A stretch of DNA of 64,000 nt from Actinacidiphila alni. GTDB taxonomy: Bacteria > Actinomycetota > Actinomycetes > Streptomycetales > Streptomycetaceae. Positions within the stretch are counted from its first letter, which is position 1; every line of letters starts with the position of its first letter. Both the position numbers and the translations under genes were made by a program. The DNA lies in NCBI RefSeq assembly GCF_900112845.1, contig NZ_FONG01000002.1:580222-644221 (forward strand). The letters are read 5' to 3'. The notes below the pieces were generated by a model. The model was given only the letters and a program-made list of their open reading frames with translations, made no database searches and was not told where the DNA came from. This document shows, piece after piece, positions 29,320 to 37,973 of the stretch.

Positions 29320-30447
29320 ATGAGCACGCAGGAGCAGGACCCGGAGAGCGTCTCCGGCAGAACGGACGCGGGCGGCCAGTCGTACCCGTGCGGGGCGTGC
29401 GGCGCCACCGTGGAGTTCGCACCGGGCGCGGGCGCGCTCAAGTGCCCGTACTGCGGCCACGAACAAGCGCTCACCGCCGTACCGCGCCAGGTGCGCGAGC
29501 ACGCGATCGAGGAGCTGGCGACGCTCCCGGCCAAGCCGCGCGCCACGGTGTCGGGCGCGGCCCGCGCCTTCGTCTGCCCGGGCTGCGGGGCCCGTACGGA
29601 GACCGACGACCTCTCGGCGCGCTGCCAGTTCTGCGCGACCTCCCTGGTCGCCGACCCCGAACTGACCGAACGCGTGGTGCCCGAGGCGGTCGTACCGTTC
29701 GGCCTGGACCGCGGCGCCGCCCGCGACAAGCTGGGGGAGTGGACGTCGTCGCGCTGGTTCGCGCCGAACAGCCTGAAGAAGGTCACCGCGGCCGAGACGT
29801 TCAAGGGCAGCTACCTGCCGCACTGGACGTACGACGCGGCGACCACCACGCACTACGAGGGCCAGCGCGGCGAGTACTACTACACCACCGAGACCTACAC
29901 CACGACGGAGAACGGCCAGCAGGTCACCAAGACCCGCCAGGTCCGCCACACCCGCTGGCACCACGCCTCCGGCACCGTACAGCGCGCCTTCGACGACATC
30001 CTCGTGGCCGGCACCGGCCACGTCGCCGCCGAGCAGCTCGACAAACTCACCCCGTGGCCACTGGCCGAGGCCCAGCCCTACCAGGCCGAATACCTCGCCG
30101 GCTTCCAGACCGTCCGCTACGACGTCGAGCCCGAACAGGGCCTGGACATCGCCAAACAGCGCATGGCACCGGTCATCGAGTCCGACTGCCGCGCCGACAT
30201 CGGCGGCGACGAGCAGCGCGTCACCTCCACCGACACCGCCTACGCCGACGTCACCTTCAAACTCCTCCTCCTCCCGGTCTGGTTCCTCACCTACCTCCAC
30301 GCCGGCAAGAGCTGGCAGGTCATGGTGAACGCCCGCACCGGCGAGGTGATCGGCGAACGCCCGTACAGCGCCGCGAAGATCACCGCCGCCATCGTGGCCC
30401 TGGTCGCGGTGATCGCGGTGATCGTGGCAGTGGTGGCACTGAAGTAG
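29320..30447 (+). CDS. Zinc-ribbon membrane protein paired with SPFH protein
   Basis: A 375-residue protein with two N-terminal zinc ribbons, CGACG...CPYCGH (about residues 26-48) and CPGCGARTE...CQFC (about 86-108). A long soluble region holds a Tyr/Thr-rich YEGQRGEYYYTTETYTT segment. A hydrophobic segment (VTFKLLLLPVWFLTYL) and a C-terminal transmembrane helix (ITAAIVALVAVIAVIVAVVALK) follow. The architecture matches proteins encoded beside YdjI-type SPFH genes and probably acts in the same membrane complex. Confidence 0.82.
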   Translation: MSTQEQDPESVSGRTDAGGQSYPCGACGATVEFAPGAGALKCPYCGHEQALTAVPRQVREHAIEELATLPAKPRATVSGAARAFVCPGCGARTETDDLSARCQFCATSLVADPELTERVVPEAVVPFGLDRGAARDKLGEWTSSRWFAPNSLKKVTAAETFKGSYLPHWTYDAATTTHYEGQRGEYYYTTETYTTTENGQQVTKTRQVRHTRWHHASGTVQRAFDDILVAGTGHVAAEQLDKLTPWPLAEAQPYQAEYLAGFQTVRYDVEPEQGLDIAKQRMAPVIESDCRADIGGDEQRVTSTDTAYADVTFKLLLLPVWFLTYLHAGKSWQVMVNARTGEVIGERPYSAAKITAAIVALVAVIAVIVAVVALK

Positions 30448-30599
30448 CCGAAGCTACGACCCGCCCCGCCGGCCGAAATCGTTGGCCAAGAGGCGCTCTT
30501 TCCCGACTCGTACCGGTCCGTCACACTCGCGTCAGCGAATGGCTCTCTACAAGGGACGCCGAGGGGCGGCGTACGCAGGCGGTGGCACGGCCGGGGGGT

Positions 30600-31355
30600 G
30601 TGGCTTCCACGAAGCACGACGAGAGCGGTGGCGACGCGGCCACGACCATGCGCAGAGTGTGGTCGCTGCGGTCCGGATGGGCGAACGGCAGCTTTCTGGC
30701 GAGGCTGGACGACAGCGTCCTCGCCGCGCTGACCGGAATATCCGAACTGGTCCGGTTCGAGCGCGACGATGTGTTGACGCACCAGAATCAGAGCGGCACG
30801 GATGTCTTCTTACTGTTGACCTCCTACGTCAAGGTCACCACGGTGCTTCCCAACCGCACCCGCGCCCTGCTGGCCGTCCGGGCCGGAGGCGATCTCATCG
30901 GTGAACTGGCCGCCCTGGACGGTGGGGTGAGGACCGCGACCGTGATCGCGTGCGGGGCCGAACCGGTGGAGGCGCTCCGCGTCGACGGCGAGCGCTTCGT
31001 CGACGTCCTGTCGTCGTCGCCGGGAGCGCTGCGCATGCTGTCGGAGTCGGTCGCCCGGAAGCTTCGCAGCGCCACGCAGCGGCGTATCGATCACCAGAGC
31101 GGTCCGCCGCACGTCCGTCTGGCCCGTGTCCTGGTGGAGATGGCCGACGACCACGGTGCCACTCCCTACGGCAAGGCCGTGGTGATCAAGATCGACGTCA
31201 CCCGCCTGGAGTGGGGCAGCCTCATAGGGGTCAGCAAGAGGACCGCGGAGCGGGCGATCGCGTCATTACGACAGGCGGGCCTGATCGGGTCGGGGACGAA
31301 GCGCATCACCATCCATGACCTGCCAAGACTGCGAGCACTCGCCTACCCCGAGTGA
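30600..31355 (+). CDS. Crp/Fnr-family regulator (first of two)
   Basis: A 251-residue regulator with an N-terminal cyclic-nucleotide-binding-type barrel and a C-terminal winged helix. The phosphate-binding cassette region reads GELAALDGGVRTATV, keeping the Glu and Arg used for cyclic-nucleotide binding. The helix-turn-helix is LEWGSLIGVSKRTAERAIASL. GTG at 30600 follows a G-run; ATG at 30648 is the alternative. It has two rare TTA codons (30810-30812 and 31266-31268), implying dependence on the bldA tRNA. It heads the seven-gene cluster ending at 38504. Confidence 0.88.
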   Translation: MASTKHDESGGDAATTMRRVWSLRSGWANGSFLARLDDSVLAALTGISELVRFERDDVLTHQNQSGTDVFLLLTSYVKVTTVLPNRTRALLAVRAGGDLIGELAALDGGVRTATVIACGAEPVEALRVDGERFVDVLSSSPGALRMLSESVARKLRSATQRRIDHQSGPPHVRLARVLVEMADDHGATPYGKAVVIKIDVTRLEWGSLIGVSKRTAERAIASLRQAGLIGSGTKRITIHDLPRLRALAYPE

Positions 31356-31474
31356 CCCGGGCCGCCAATTGGCGGGCGTTTGGGGCCAGTTCGCGTCGGC
31401 TGCCGATACTGCTCGCCCCAACCCTCATGGAGCCGGGCACACGGTGCCGGCTCGTACGTCCCAGGGAGCGCTCC

Positions 31475-32317
31475 GTGGTCATGCAGCCCGGTACGTCAGA
31501 CCCTTCTCCAATACCTTCGGATTCCTCGAAAAGCCCCCGGCGCGCCCGCTCGGTCATGGCGGTCGGCGCGGCGAAGGGCGGGCGGCACGAGTGGCCGTCC
31601 ACCTCACTTCTGGGCAGGCTGTCCGGAGCGGCGGGCGCCGACCTGCTGGAGCAGGGCACCGCGATGGTCTACCCCAAGCACCGGACGCTGTTGCGCGAAG
31701 GCGACGGGGGGCGACACCTCTTGCTGCTCACCCGCGGAGTCGTGAAGGTGACGTCCCGTCACGAGGCCGGGGTGGACATGCTCCTCGGCATACGGGTGGC
31801 CGGTGATGTCGTCGGAGAGATGGCCGCGTTCGAGGACAGGCCACGCTGCGGCACCGTCGTCGCCTGTGGAGAGGTGACCGCGCGCGTCATCCCGCTGCCG
31901 GACCTGGAACGCTTCCTGGCGCGGCGCCCCGAAGCGATGAAGCCGCTGATGGCGATGCTCAGCGCACGTCTTCGCACATCGAACCAGCGGCGCATCGAGT
32001 CACGCCTCTACGAGGCTCCGGTGCGCCTGGCCCGGATCCTGCTGGAGCTGGTGCGGACGCACGGCCTGCCGATACCCGGTCACGGCGAGCGGCGGCAGGA
32101 GATCGGCGTGACGATCAGCCAGCCCGAACTGGCCTCCCTGTGCGGCCTGGCGCTGCCCACGGCGGAGAAAGTGCTGGCGACGCTGTCCACGACGGGGCTC
32201 GTCGAGCGCAGCTACCGCCGTATCACCGTCTGTGACGTGCCGGGTCTGATGACCTTCGCCAAAGTCTTTCCGGAGAGCCCGTATTGGGACGGATTCCCTC
32301 CGCCGCCCGCTACCTAG
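31475..32317 (+). CDS. Crp/Fnr-family regulator (second of two)
   Basis: A 280-residue paralogue of the preceding regulator. The cassette region is GEMAAFEDRPRCGTV: Glu and Arg are kept but the usual Ser/Thr after Arg is Cys. The helix-turn-helix is SQPELASLCGLALPTAEKVLATL. GTG at 31475 has AGGGAG six bases upstream; an in-frame frame extends back but lacks a site. It lies 57 bases before the cyclase-like gene. Having two Crp-type proteins next to a cyclase-like gene suggests sensing of a locally made cyclic nucleotide, which is inference. Confidence 0.87.
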   Translation: MVMQPGTSDPSPIPSDSSKSPRRARSVMAVGAAKGGRHEWPSTSLLGRLSGAAGADLLEQGTAMVYPKHRTLLREGDGGRHLLLLTRGVVKVTSRHEAGVDMLLGIRVAGDVVGEMAAFEDRPRCGTVVACGEVTARVIPLPDLERFLARRPEAMKPLMAMLSARLRTSNQRRIESRLYEAPVRLARILLELVRTHGLPIPGHGERRQEIGVTISQPELASLCGLALPTAEKVLATLSTTGLVERSYRRITVCDVPGLMTFAKVFPESPYWDGFPPPPAT

Positions 32318-32374
32318 TGTCGCCGTACCGCGCGCGGTCCCGTGCGCGGTACGACTCGATGAGAGGACGCTCAG

Positions 32375-33172
32375 GTGGCCGTATGGTCGGGGTTCCACCC
32401 CTGTACAGCCCTGGCAGCCGATGTCGGCGGATACGGGCGCAGCGACGATCGCAGGCAGTCCGAGATCCACCACGACCTTCCCCGTCTGATGTCCCGCGCG
32501 GCTGTCGGCGCGGGACTCGACCGGTCGCAGTGGCACATCCAGCCCAAGGGCGACGAAGAACTGGCCGTCTACCCGATGGACGGCAGTGAGCCCCGGCTCG
32601 TCGACGACTTCGTACGGCACCTGGCGTGGGAACTGCGGGAGTACAACGCCGCCCGCGTACCGGCGCTGCGGATGCGACTGCGGCTGGCCGTGGATCACGG
32701 GCCGGTCGAACTCGCGGCCAACGGGTTCGCCGGCGGGACCGTGGTCGCCGTCTCCCGGCTGCTCGGCTCCGAGCACCTCTACGAGGCGCTGCGCGTCCAC
32801 GAGCGGGCCGATCTCGCGGTGCTGCTCTCGGACCACGTCTACCGTTCGACGGTCGGCAGCGGCCACACCACTTTGACGGCCGCGGACTTCCGCGAGGTCG
32901 ATGTGCGGATCAAGGAGTACGCGGCTGCCGCGTGGCTCCGGGTGCCGGGGTACGAGCAGGCGTCCGCGGGCCGTTCGCCGGAATCGCGCGAGCAGGACAC
33001 GGACACGGACGCGGCGGACCCGGACACGGACGCGGCGGACCCGGAGGAGAACCGGAAGGGTGCCGGGACGGCCGGACACCTCTACCGCGCCGCCCGGATG
33101 AACGTGAATCACTTCGCGGGCCCGGTGGACCTGCGCGGTGGTGTGGTCGGCTTCGGTGATTCCCGTGACTGA
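32375..33172 (+). CDS. Class III nucleotidyl-cyclase-like protein with C-terminal NHF-G-VD-G-GFG motif
   Basis: A 265-residue protein. Residues 10-200 resemble the compact class III cyclase domains found in actinobacterial conflict loci. A metal-type Asp (D16 in ALAADVGGYG), a second in KGDEELAVYP (D60) and an Arg (R128 in GGTVVAVSRLLGS) are present. The usual GDG is GDE and the Asn near the Arg is not seen, so activity is uncertain. A repetitive DTDAADP linker leads to a terminal motif at residues 243-261, NVNHFAGPVDLRGGVVGFG, also found in the next protein. The GTG start has GAGAGGACG upstream. It overlaps the next gene by eight bases. Confidence 0.8.
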   Translation: MAVWSGFHPCTALAADVGGYGRSDDRRQSEIHHDLPRLMSRAAVGAGLDRSQWHIQPKGDEELAVYPMDGSEPRLVDDFVRHLAWELREYNAARVPALRMRLRLAVDHGPVELAANGFAGGTVVAVSRLLGSEHLYEALRVHERADLAVLLSDHVYRSTVGSGHTTLTAADFREVDVRIKEYAAAAWLRVPGYEQASAGRSPESREQDTDTDAADPDTDAADPEENRKGAGTAGHLYRAARMNVNHFAGPVDLRGGVVGFGDSRD

Positions 33173-35462
33173 CCCGTCCGCGTCCGCATCCGCATCCGGG
33201 CCTGCGTCCGCGTCTGCGTCTGCGTCCTCGTCCGAGGGCGGAGCGGCCGCGGCCGGCGCCGGGGATTCCCCGATGCCGGGCGCAGGCGTCCCGTCCGATG
33301 CGGAGTCGGCGGCGGAGGGCGCCGCGGCGCCAGGACGTGACCCCGAGGCCGGGGACTCCGATGAACGGCGGCTCCCGGGCGAGGATCTGTCGGGCAGCGA
33401 AGGCGACGACGCGGGTTACTCGGACCTCAACCGCGCATTGGGACAGCAGGTCCACAACCACTTCCACGGGTCGGTCGACGCGACCGGGGCGGCCTTCGGA
33501 TTCGGTGTGCCGCGCGCACCCGGACTGGCGCCGGGCCTGGTGCGCAGCGACGACGTCGTCCAGACCCTGCGGTACTACGTGTACGCAGAACCGGCGTTCA
33601 CCGACGCGCACACCACGCTGATGCGCCACCATGTGGTCGTCCTGACGGGCCGGGAGGACACCGGCCGCAGGTCGGGCGCCTTCGCCCTGCTGCGAGAGGT
33701 GACCGGCTCTGTCACCGGCATCCGCAGCCTGTCCCCGGCCGACGCGCTCGCCGCGCTGGCCGCCGGCGGTTCGCTCAAGGAACGTCAGGCCTACGTGATC
33801 CTCGACTACGTCGGCGAGACCAACGCCATGGCCGTGCAGTCCTACGAAATGGGGCGGCTGGCCGAGGAGTTGCGGAAGAAGCACAGCTACTTGGTGATCA
33901 CGGCGACCGAGGGCAGTCTGCGCCGGTTCGCCTTCGAGGACTACTGCGCCCCTTGGTGCGCACCCGATCCGCTGGAGGTGTTCCGCCGCGCCACCGGCGT
34001 CGACGTACAGGCGTCGCAGGCGGCACCGGCCGCACCGGCGGCGGAACCCCTCGTGGAACTCCTGGGACGCGTGGCCGAGCAACGCCGTCCCGCCGATGTC
34101 GTCGCGGCGGCGGACGCCTTCCGCGACAGCGGTGCCGAGGCGGCCCTGAAGGTGCTCAGCGGCAGCGAGGCGAAGGCCGTCGCGGACTGGTTCCGCAGGA
34201 GTGACGGGCCGTCGGCGGACGATCTGCTGCCGATGGCCGCGCTGGCCTTTCTGCAGGGGCTGCCCGAGCGCACCTACGAAGAGCACCTCGCGGGACTGGT
34301 GCGGCATGTCCGTGAGTGGGAGCTCAGCGGCGAGTCCGGTCCTGACGACGCCGATCCCGCACCCGCAGCGGCCGGACCAGGGCGTGCGGTGTTCCTGCGG
34401 AGCCGGGCCCAGTGGCGGAGCCGGGCGGCGGACCTGGTGCGGGTCGAGAAGTGGGCGGAGCCCGGACAGAGCGACGAGCGCAGCGAACGCAGGATGGTCT
34501 TCACCTCGGCGGCCGTGCGCGAGCTGGTCATCCGGGAATTGCACGAGCTGTACGGATACGAGTTGTGGTATCCGTTGCGGCTCTGGCTGCAGAATCTGTC
34601 CGAGCTTCGTGACCTCGAGGTGCGGTCCGAGGTGGCGCGCGGTGTCGCGCTGCTCGCCCGGCATGCCCTGGCCGAGGTCGACGCGTCCATGCTCCAGGTG
34701 TGGGCCGCGGGACTGGCCAACCAGCGGGTCACCGCCGCGCTCACCCTGCAGTGCATGGCCGAGGACGACCGGCTGGCAGGGGCCGCCTACAACGTGGCCG
34801 TGGGGTGGGCCGTCAACAAGGGCCAGCCCAGGGCGATCACCATGGCCATGGCCCTCGCCGGAACTCTCGGGTCGCTCTACAGACTCGATGTCCTCAACCA
34901 GCTGTGGGGCCTCACCGGCCGGGGAGAGCGACTGGCCTTCGCCGCGCGGAACTCCCTCGTGCTTCTGCTGCAGACCGCTGAGCGGGATCCCGAGCGCGCG
35001 CTGTTCACCCTGCGGTATCTGCGGACCTGCCTGGCGACCACCCGCAGGGGATCGTCCGAGCATTCCCGCGCCGTGGCGAACGCCTGCCGGGTGCTGGCCG
35101 CGGGCCGCCTCGCCGACCAACCCGGCACTCTGGCCGGGGCATTGATCCAGTCCGACCCGCTCGTCGCCCGTCAGATGGGCATGCTGTGGGCCCAACTGCT
35201 GCTGGGACGCAGCAGACGCGATGTCATCGAGGCGCTGTGCGGGACTCTGCTCGCCGTCCGCGATCAGCCGCCGGCCACGGAGGCGGTGCGTGTCCTCGGC
35301 GAGTCGATGCGTGCCGAGCTGACCGGGGCCCAATGGCAGGCGTTGCGGACACGGCTGCCGGCCGCACTGCGGCGCCCCGGGCTGAACACACCCGGCACCC
35401 ATCGGCTGGCCCGGATCCTGCTCGGCACGCTGCGCGTGCAGGCGGACCCGCTCGCCCTCTGA
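33165..35462 (+). CDS. Large degenerate P-loop (STAND-like) protein with matching N-terminal motif
   Basis: A 765-residue protein of unrecognised family. The first 90 residues are low complexity (SASASA, Glu/Asp-rich). Residues about 96-117 carry VHNHFHGSVDATGAAFGFG, the partner of the motif ending the cyclase-like protein. A P-loop-like region follows: VVVLTGREDTGRRS near 162-170, where Walker A Lys is replaced by Arg, then a Walker-B-like strand YVILDYVGE near 210 and a strand YLVITATEG. The remaining 550 residues look helical and repeat-like. GTG at 33165 was chosen for the eight-base overlap; other in-frame GTGs (33156, 33138) are possible. Probable sensor or scaffold. Confidence 0.75.
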   Translation: MTDPSASASASGPASASASASSSEGGAAAAGAGDSPMPGAGVPSDAESAAEGAAAPGRDPEAGDSDERRLPGEDLSGSEGDDAGYSDLNRALGQQVHNHFHGSVDATGAAFGFGVPRAPGLAPGLVRSDDVVQTLRYYVYAEPAFTDAHTTLMRHHVVVLTGREDTGRRSGAFALLREVTGSVTGIRSLSPADALAALAAGGSLKERQAYVILDYVGETNAMAVQSYEMGRLAEELRKKHSYLVITATEGSLRRFAFEDYCAPWCAPDPLEVFRRATGVDVQASQAAPAAPAAEPLVELLGRVAEQRRPADVVAAADAFRDSGAEAALKVLSGSEAKAVADWFRRSDGPSADDLLPMAALAFLQGLPERTYEEHLAGLVRHVREWELSGESGPDDADPAPAAAGPGRAVFLRSRAQWRSRAADLVRVEKWAEPGQSDERSERRMVFTSAAVRELVIRELHELYGYELWYPLRLWLQNLSELRDLEVRSEVARGVALLARHALAEVDASMLQVWAAGLANQRVTAALTLQCMAEDDRLAGAAYNVAVGWAVNKGQPRAITMAMALAGTLGSLYRLDVLNQLWGLTGRGERLAFAARNSLVLLLQTAERDPERALFTLRYLRTCLATTRRGSSEHSRAVANACRVLAAGRLADQPGTLAGALIQSDPLVARQMGMLWAQLLLGRSRRDVIEALCGTLLAVRDQPPATEAVRVLGESMRAELTGAQWQALRTRLPAALRRPGLNTPGTHRLARILLGTLRVQADPLAL

Positions 35463-35500
35463 ACCACATCCCATCACCACGTACGAGGAGTTCGAAGAAG

Positions 35501-36547
35501 ATGGCCTATCCCGTTGTGTCGGAACACGTACTCGACCCGGTCACAGGACAGCTGTTCAAGCGCCGCCGCCGCGAGAACATGCCGCCGCTGCTGCCCGGCA
35601 CGGTCTACGTCCTGCAGGTCGGCGGCCACTATCGCCAGTACCCCGAGGGCTTGGTGTTCGACCCCGGTCACGACGACGTACTGGACGCGTCTTCCGTCAG
35701 CCTGGTCGACACCAGGGTGCGGGTCGTCGAGGTCCGGCGGACGTTGCACTCGGTGAGCGAGGCCGACGAGTTCACCATCGGTGTCTCCTTCTCCTGCCAG
35801 GTGACCGATCCGGAACTGGTCGCCCGGCAGGGCGTCGTCGACGTCACCGCCCCGTTGCGCGCCTATCTGGCGGGAGAGGACGAACTCCCGCGCACCGCGG
35901 CGGAGTTCCGTATCGAAGAGATCAACGCCGTCCGCGAGTCCGTGGCACGGCGGATGACCGCCTACACCACGGTCGCGCCGCCACGGGTGGCGGGCATGCA
36001 GGTGGAATTCGTCGGGACCGAGGTCTACGTGGCCGAGGACCTGCGCGGCTGGGAGCAGACGCTGCGTCAGCAGCGCCGGGACCAGGAACTGCAGCAGGGC
36101 AAACAGGACTTCGAGACACGTCAGACCCAGCAGATGGCCGAACTGCTGTCCCTGGGACCGCTGTACGCCGAAGTCCTGCACATGGTGCGTGACGGCGCCG
36201 ACATGGCCGACGTGGTCAGGCGGATGAACGAGGCCACCGCGCTGGAGCAGTCACGCCGTGCCACGACCGAGGACGCGGCGGCGACGCACGCCCGCGACAT
36301 GGAGAAGTCGGTCGTCGACCTGATCCGGGTCCTGCTGGCACGGCCGGACGGGGACGCCGTCTTCTCGGAGGAGCTGATCGACGTCCTGATCCGGCTCCGG
36401 AATCCGGCCGGCGAGAGCGGGCCCGCCTTGACCGCCGGTTCGCCGAAGTCCGGTGCGCGGCCGCAGTCCACGGTCGGTGAGGGGCGGCGCAAGCCGTACG
36501 CCGCCGGGGACGGCTTCGTCAGAGAGGAGGACGACCTTGTCGAATGA
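35501..36547 (+). CDS. Band-7/SPFH-like coiled-coil protein of the cyclase cluster
   Basis: A 348-residue soluble protein. Residues about 30-185 look like a Band-7 type alpha/beta domain (DTRVRVVEVRRTLHSV, FTIGVSFSCQVTDPELVARQ, REAVARR-like helix). A Gln/Glu-rich coiled coil follows (GWEQTLRQQRRDQELQQGKQ) and then a helical tail. ATG at 35501 has GAGGAG ten bases upstream. It starts 38 bases after the P-loop gene and overlaps the DUF4407 gene by 11 bases, so it belongs to the operon and may link the sensor to the membrane proteins. The Band-7 call is by eye. Confidence 0.7.
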   Translation: MAYPVVSEHVLDPVTGQLFKRRRRENMPPLLPGTVYVLQVGGHYRQYPEGLVFDPGHDDVLDASSVSLVDTRVRVVEVRRTLHSVSEADEFTIGVSFSCQVTDPELVARQGVVDVTAPLRAYLAGEDELPRTAAEFRIEEINAVRESVARRMTAYTTVAPPRVAGMQVEFVGTEVYVAEDLRGWEQTLRQQRRDQELQQGKQDFETRQTQQMAELLSLGPLYAEVLHMVRDGADMADVVRRMNEATALEQSRRATTEDAAATHARDMEKSVVDLIRVLLARPDGDAVFSEELIDVLIRLRNPAGESGPALTAGSPKSGARPQSTVGEGRRKPYAAGDGFVREEDDLVE

Positions 36548-37883
36548 CACCGCCGTACGGCCGGCACCTGCCGCGACGCCCCAAGCGGGCCCCCCGCCAC
36601 GACGGCCGGCCCCGCGCGACCACGGACGGTTGTTGCGCGTTCTGACCGGGGTCGACGAGGAACTGCTCGCCGAAGTACGCCACGAGCGCAGCAAGTTCAC
36701 CTCACTCGGGGGCGTCGTGCTCGGTACCGCCGTCGTGGCGGCGTTCTCGATGTGGAACTTCGCCACGGAGGCGCTGGGGCGAGTGTCGCTCTTCGCGGCG
36801 CTGCCCACGGTCATCTGGTTCCTGTTCATCCTCAACCTCGACCGCTGGCTGATCACTCCCGTACCCGGTACGCGGCGCAGGATCGGGCCGGTCGTCCTTC
36901 GGCTGCTGGTGGCCCTGATGCTCGGCGTGATCGTGGCCGAGCCGCTCGTCCTGCGCATCTTCGCCACCGCCATCGAGGAACACATAGCCCAAGAGCGTGC
37001 CGACGACCTCGACGTACTGCGCGGCAGACTGGAGGTGTGCACGACGGAGACGTCCGGCGCGGGCGGTGCGCTTCCCGCGAACTGCCCGGGCAGGAAGTAC
37101 GTGGTGACGTTCGGAGCCACCTCTGCCGCGAAAACCGGACAGCTGAAGACGCTGCGTGCGGATGCCGCCGCTCTGCAGCAGCGTGTCAACCAGGAAAATC
37201 ACGATCTGGCCACCCTGGACGCCCAGGTGCGCGACGAATGCCGGCAACTGATTCGCGACGCCGCCAGCGGCCTGCTGGAGCGCACTTCGGAATGCCAGCG
37301 GCTGCGCGCCCAGGAGCGTGATTTCCGCAAAACGCATGCCATCGGTGCCGAGGAGTCACGGTTGGCCGGCATGAACCGGAACATCTCCGTGCTGGACAAC
37401 GAGGTGACGGCCGCGCGCGGGAGTTATGAGAAGTCCCGCGCGGCCGCCATCGATCAGCGGCTCGCGAAAGAGCGGGAACAGCAGAAGTCCCCCGGCGTCC
37501 TGGAGCGCATGCAGGCCCTGGACGATCTGGCCACGGGCAAGGCCGTGCTGTTCTGCGGGATATGGCTGGTCCGAGCCCTGTTCGTGTTTCTCGACGTCCT
37601 CCCGGTCCTGGCGAAATTCCTCGGAGGGGAGAGCACGTACGAGCGGATGCTGACCTCGGAGAGCAACTGCGCCGTCAGGATGCACGCCGAACGAGTCCGG
37701 CTGGCCGAACTGCGGGCCGCGGCGGACACCGAGATCGCCCAGCACGCCATCAATCAGGAGATCGAGCGGAGCCGGGCGGAATCCGAGGCCGCCCACAGGG
37801 AGGTCGTGGCCCGAACCAACATCCGCACTCGTCAGGCGATCAACGCGCTGGAGGAGGAGCTGCGCCGCGCCTCGGTGCGCTGA
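36537..37883 (+). CDS. DUF4407 multi-pass membrane protein
   Basis: A 448-residue membrane protein. Three hydrophobic helices lie near 57-78, 84-104 and 118-145 (VVLRLLVALMLGVIVAEPLVL). A long extracytoplasmic-type coiled coil with Cys pairs (CTTETSGAGG...CPGRK) comes next. A fourth helix near 340-365 (VLFCGIWLVRALFVFLDVLPVLAKFL) precedes a second coiled coil at the C-terminus. This is the typical DUF4407 layout. The TTG start at 36537 follows GGAGG and overlaps the previous gene. Function of the family is unknown; a pore-forming or tethering role is plausible here. Confidence 0.82.
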   Translation: MSNDTAVRPAPAATPQAGPPPRRPAPRDHGRLLRVLTGVDEELLAEVRHERSKFTSLGGVVLGTAVVAAFSMWNFATEALGRVSLFAALPTVIWFLFILNLDRWLITPVPGTRRRIGPVVLRLLVALMLGVIVAEPLVLRIFATAIEEHIAQERADDLDVLRGRLEVCTTETSGAGGALPANCPGRKYVVTFGATSAAKTGQLKTLRADAAALQQRVNQENHDLATLDAQVRDECRQLIRDAASGLLERTSECQRLRAQERDFRKTHAIGAEESRLAGMNRNISVLDNEVTAARGSYEKSRAAAIDQRLAKEREQQKSPGVLERMQALDDLATGKAVLFCGIWLVRALFVFLDVLPVLAKFLGGESTYERMLTSESNCAVRMHAERVRLAELRAAADTEIAQHAINQEIERSRAESEAAHREVVARTNIRTRQAINALEEELRRASVR

Positions 37884-37973
37884 CCGCCGGGAACCGCGGC
37901 CGGTCCTGCCGGGCGGCACATGACGTCGCCCGGCAGCCGACGCGCAGGTACGGACCACGCAGAGGGGGATGTG

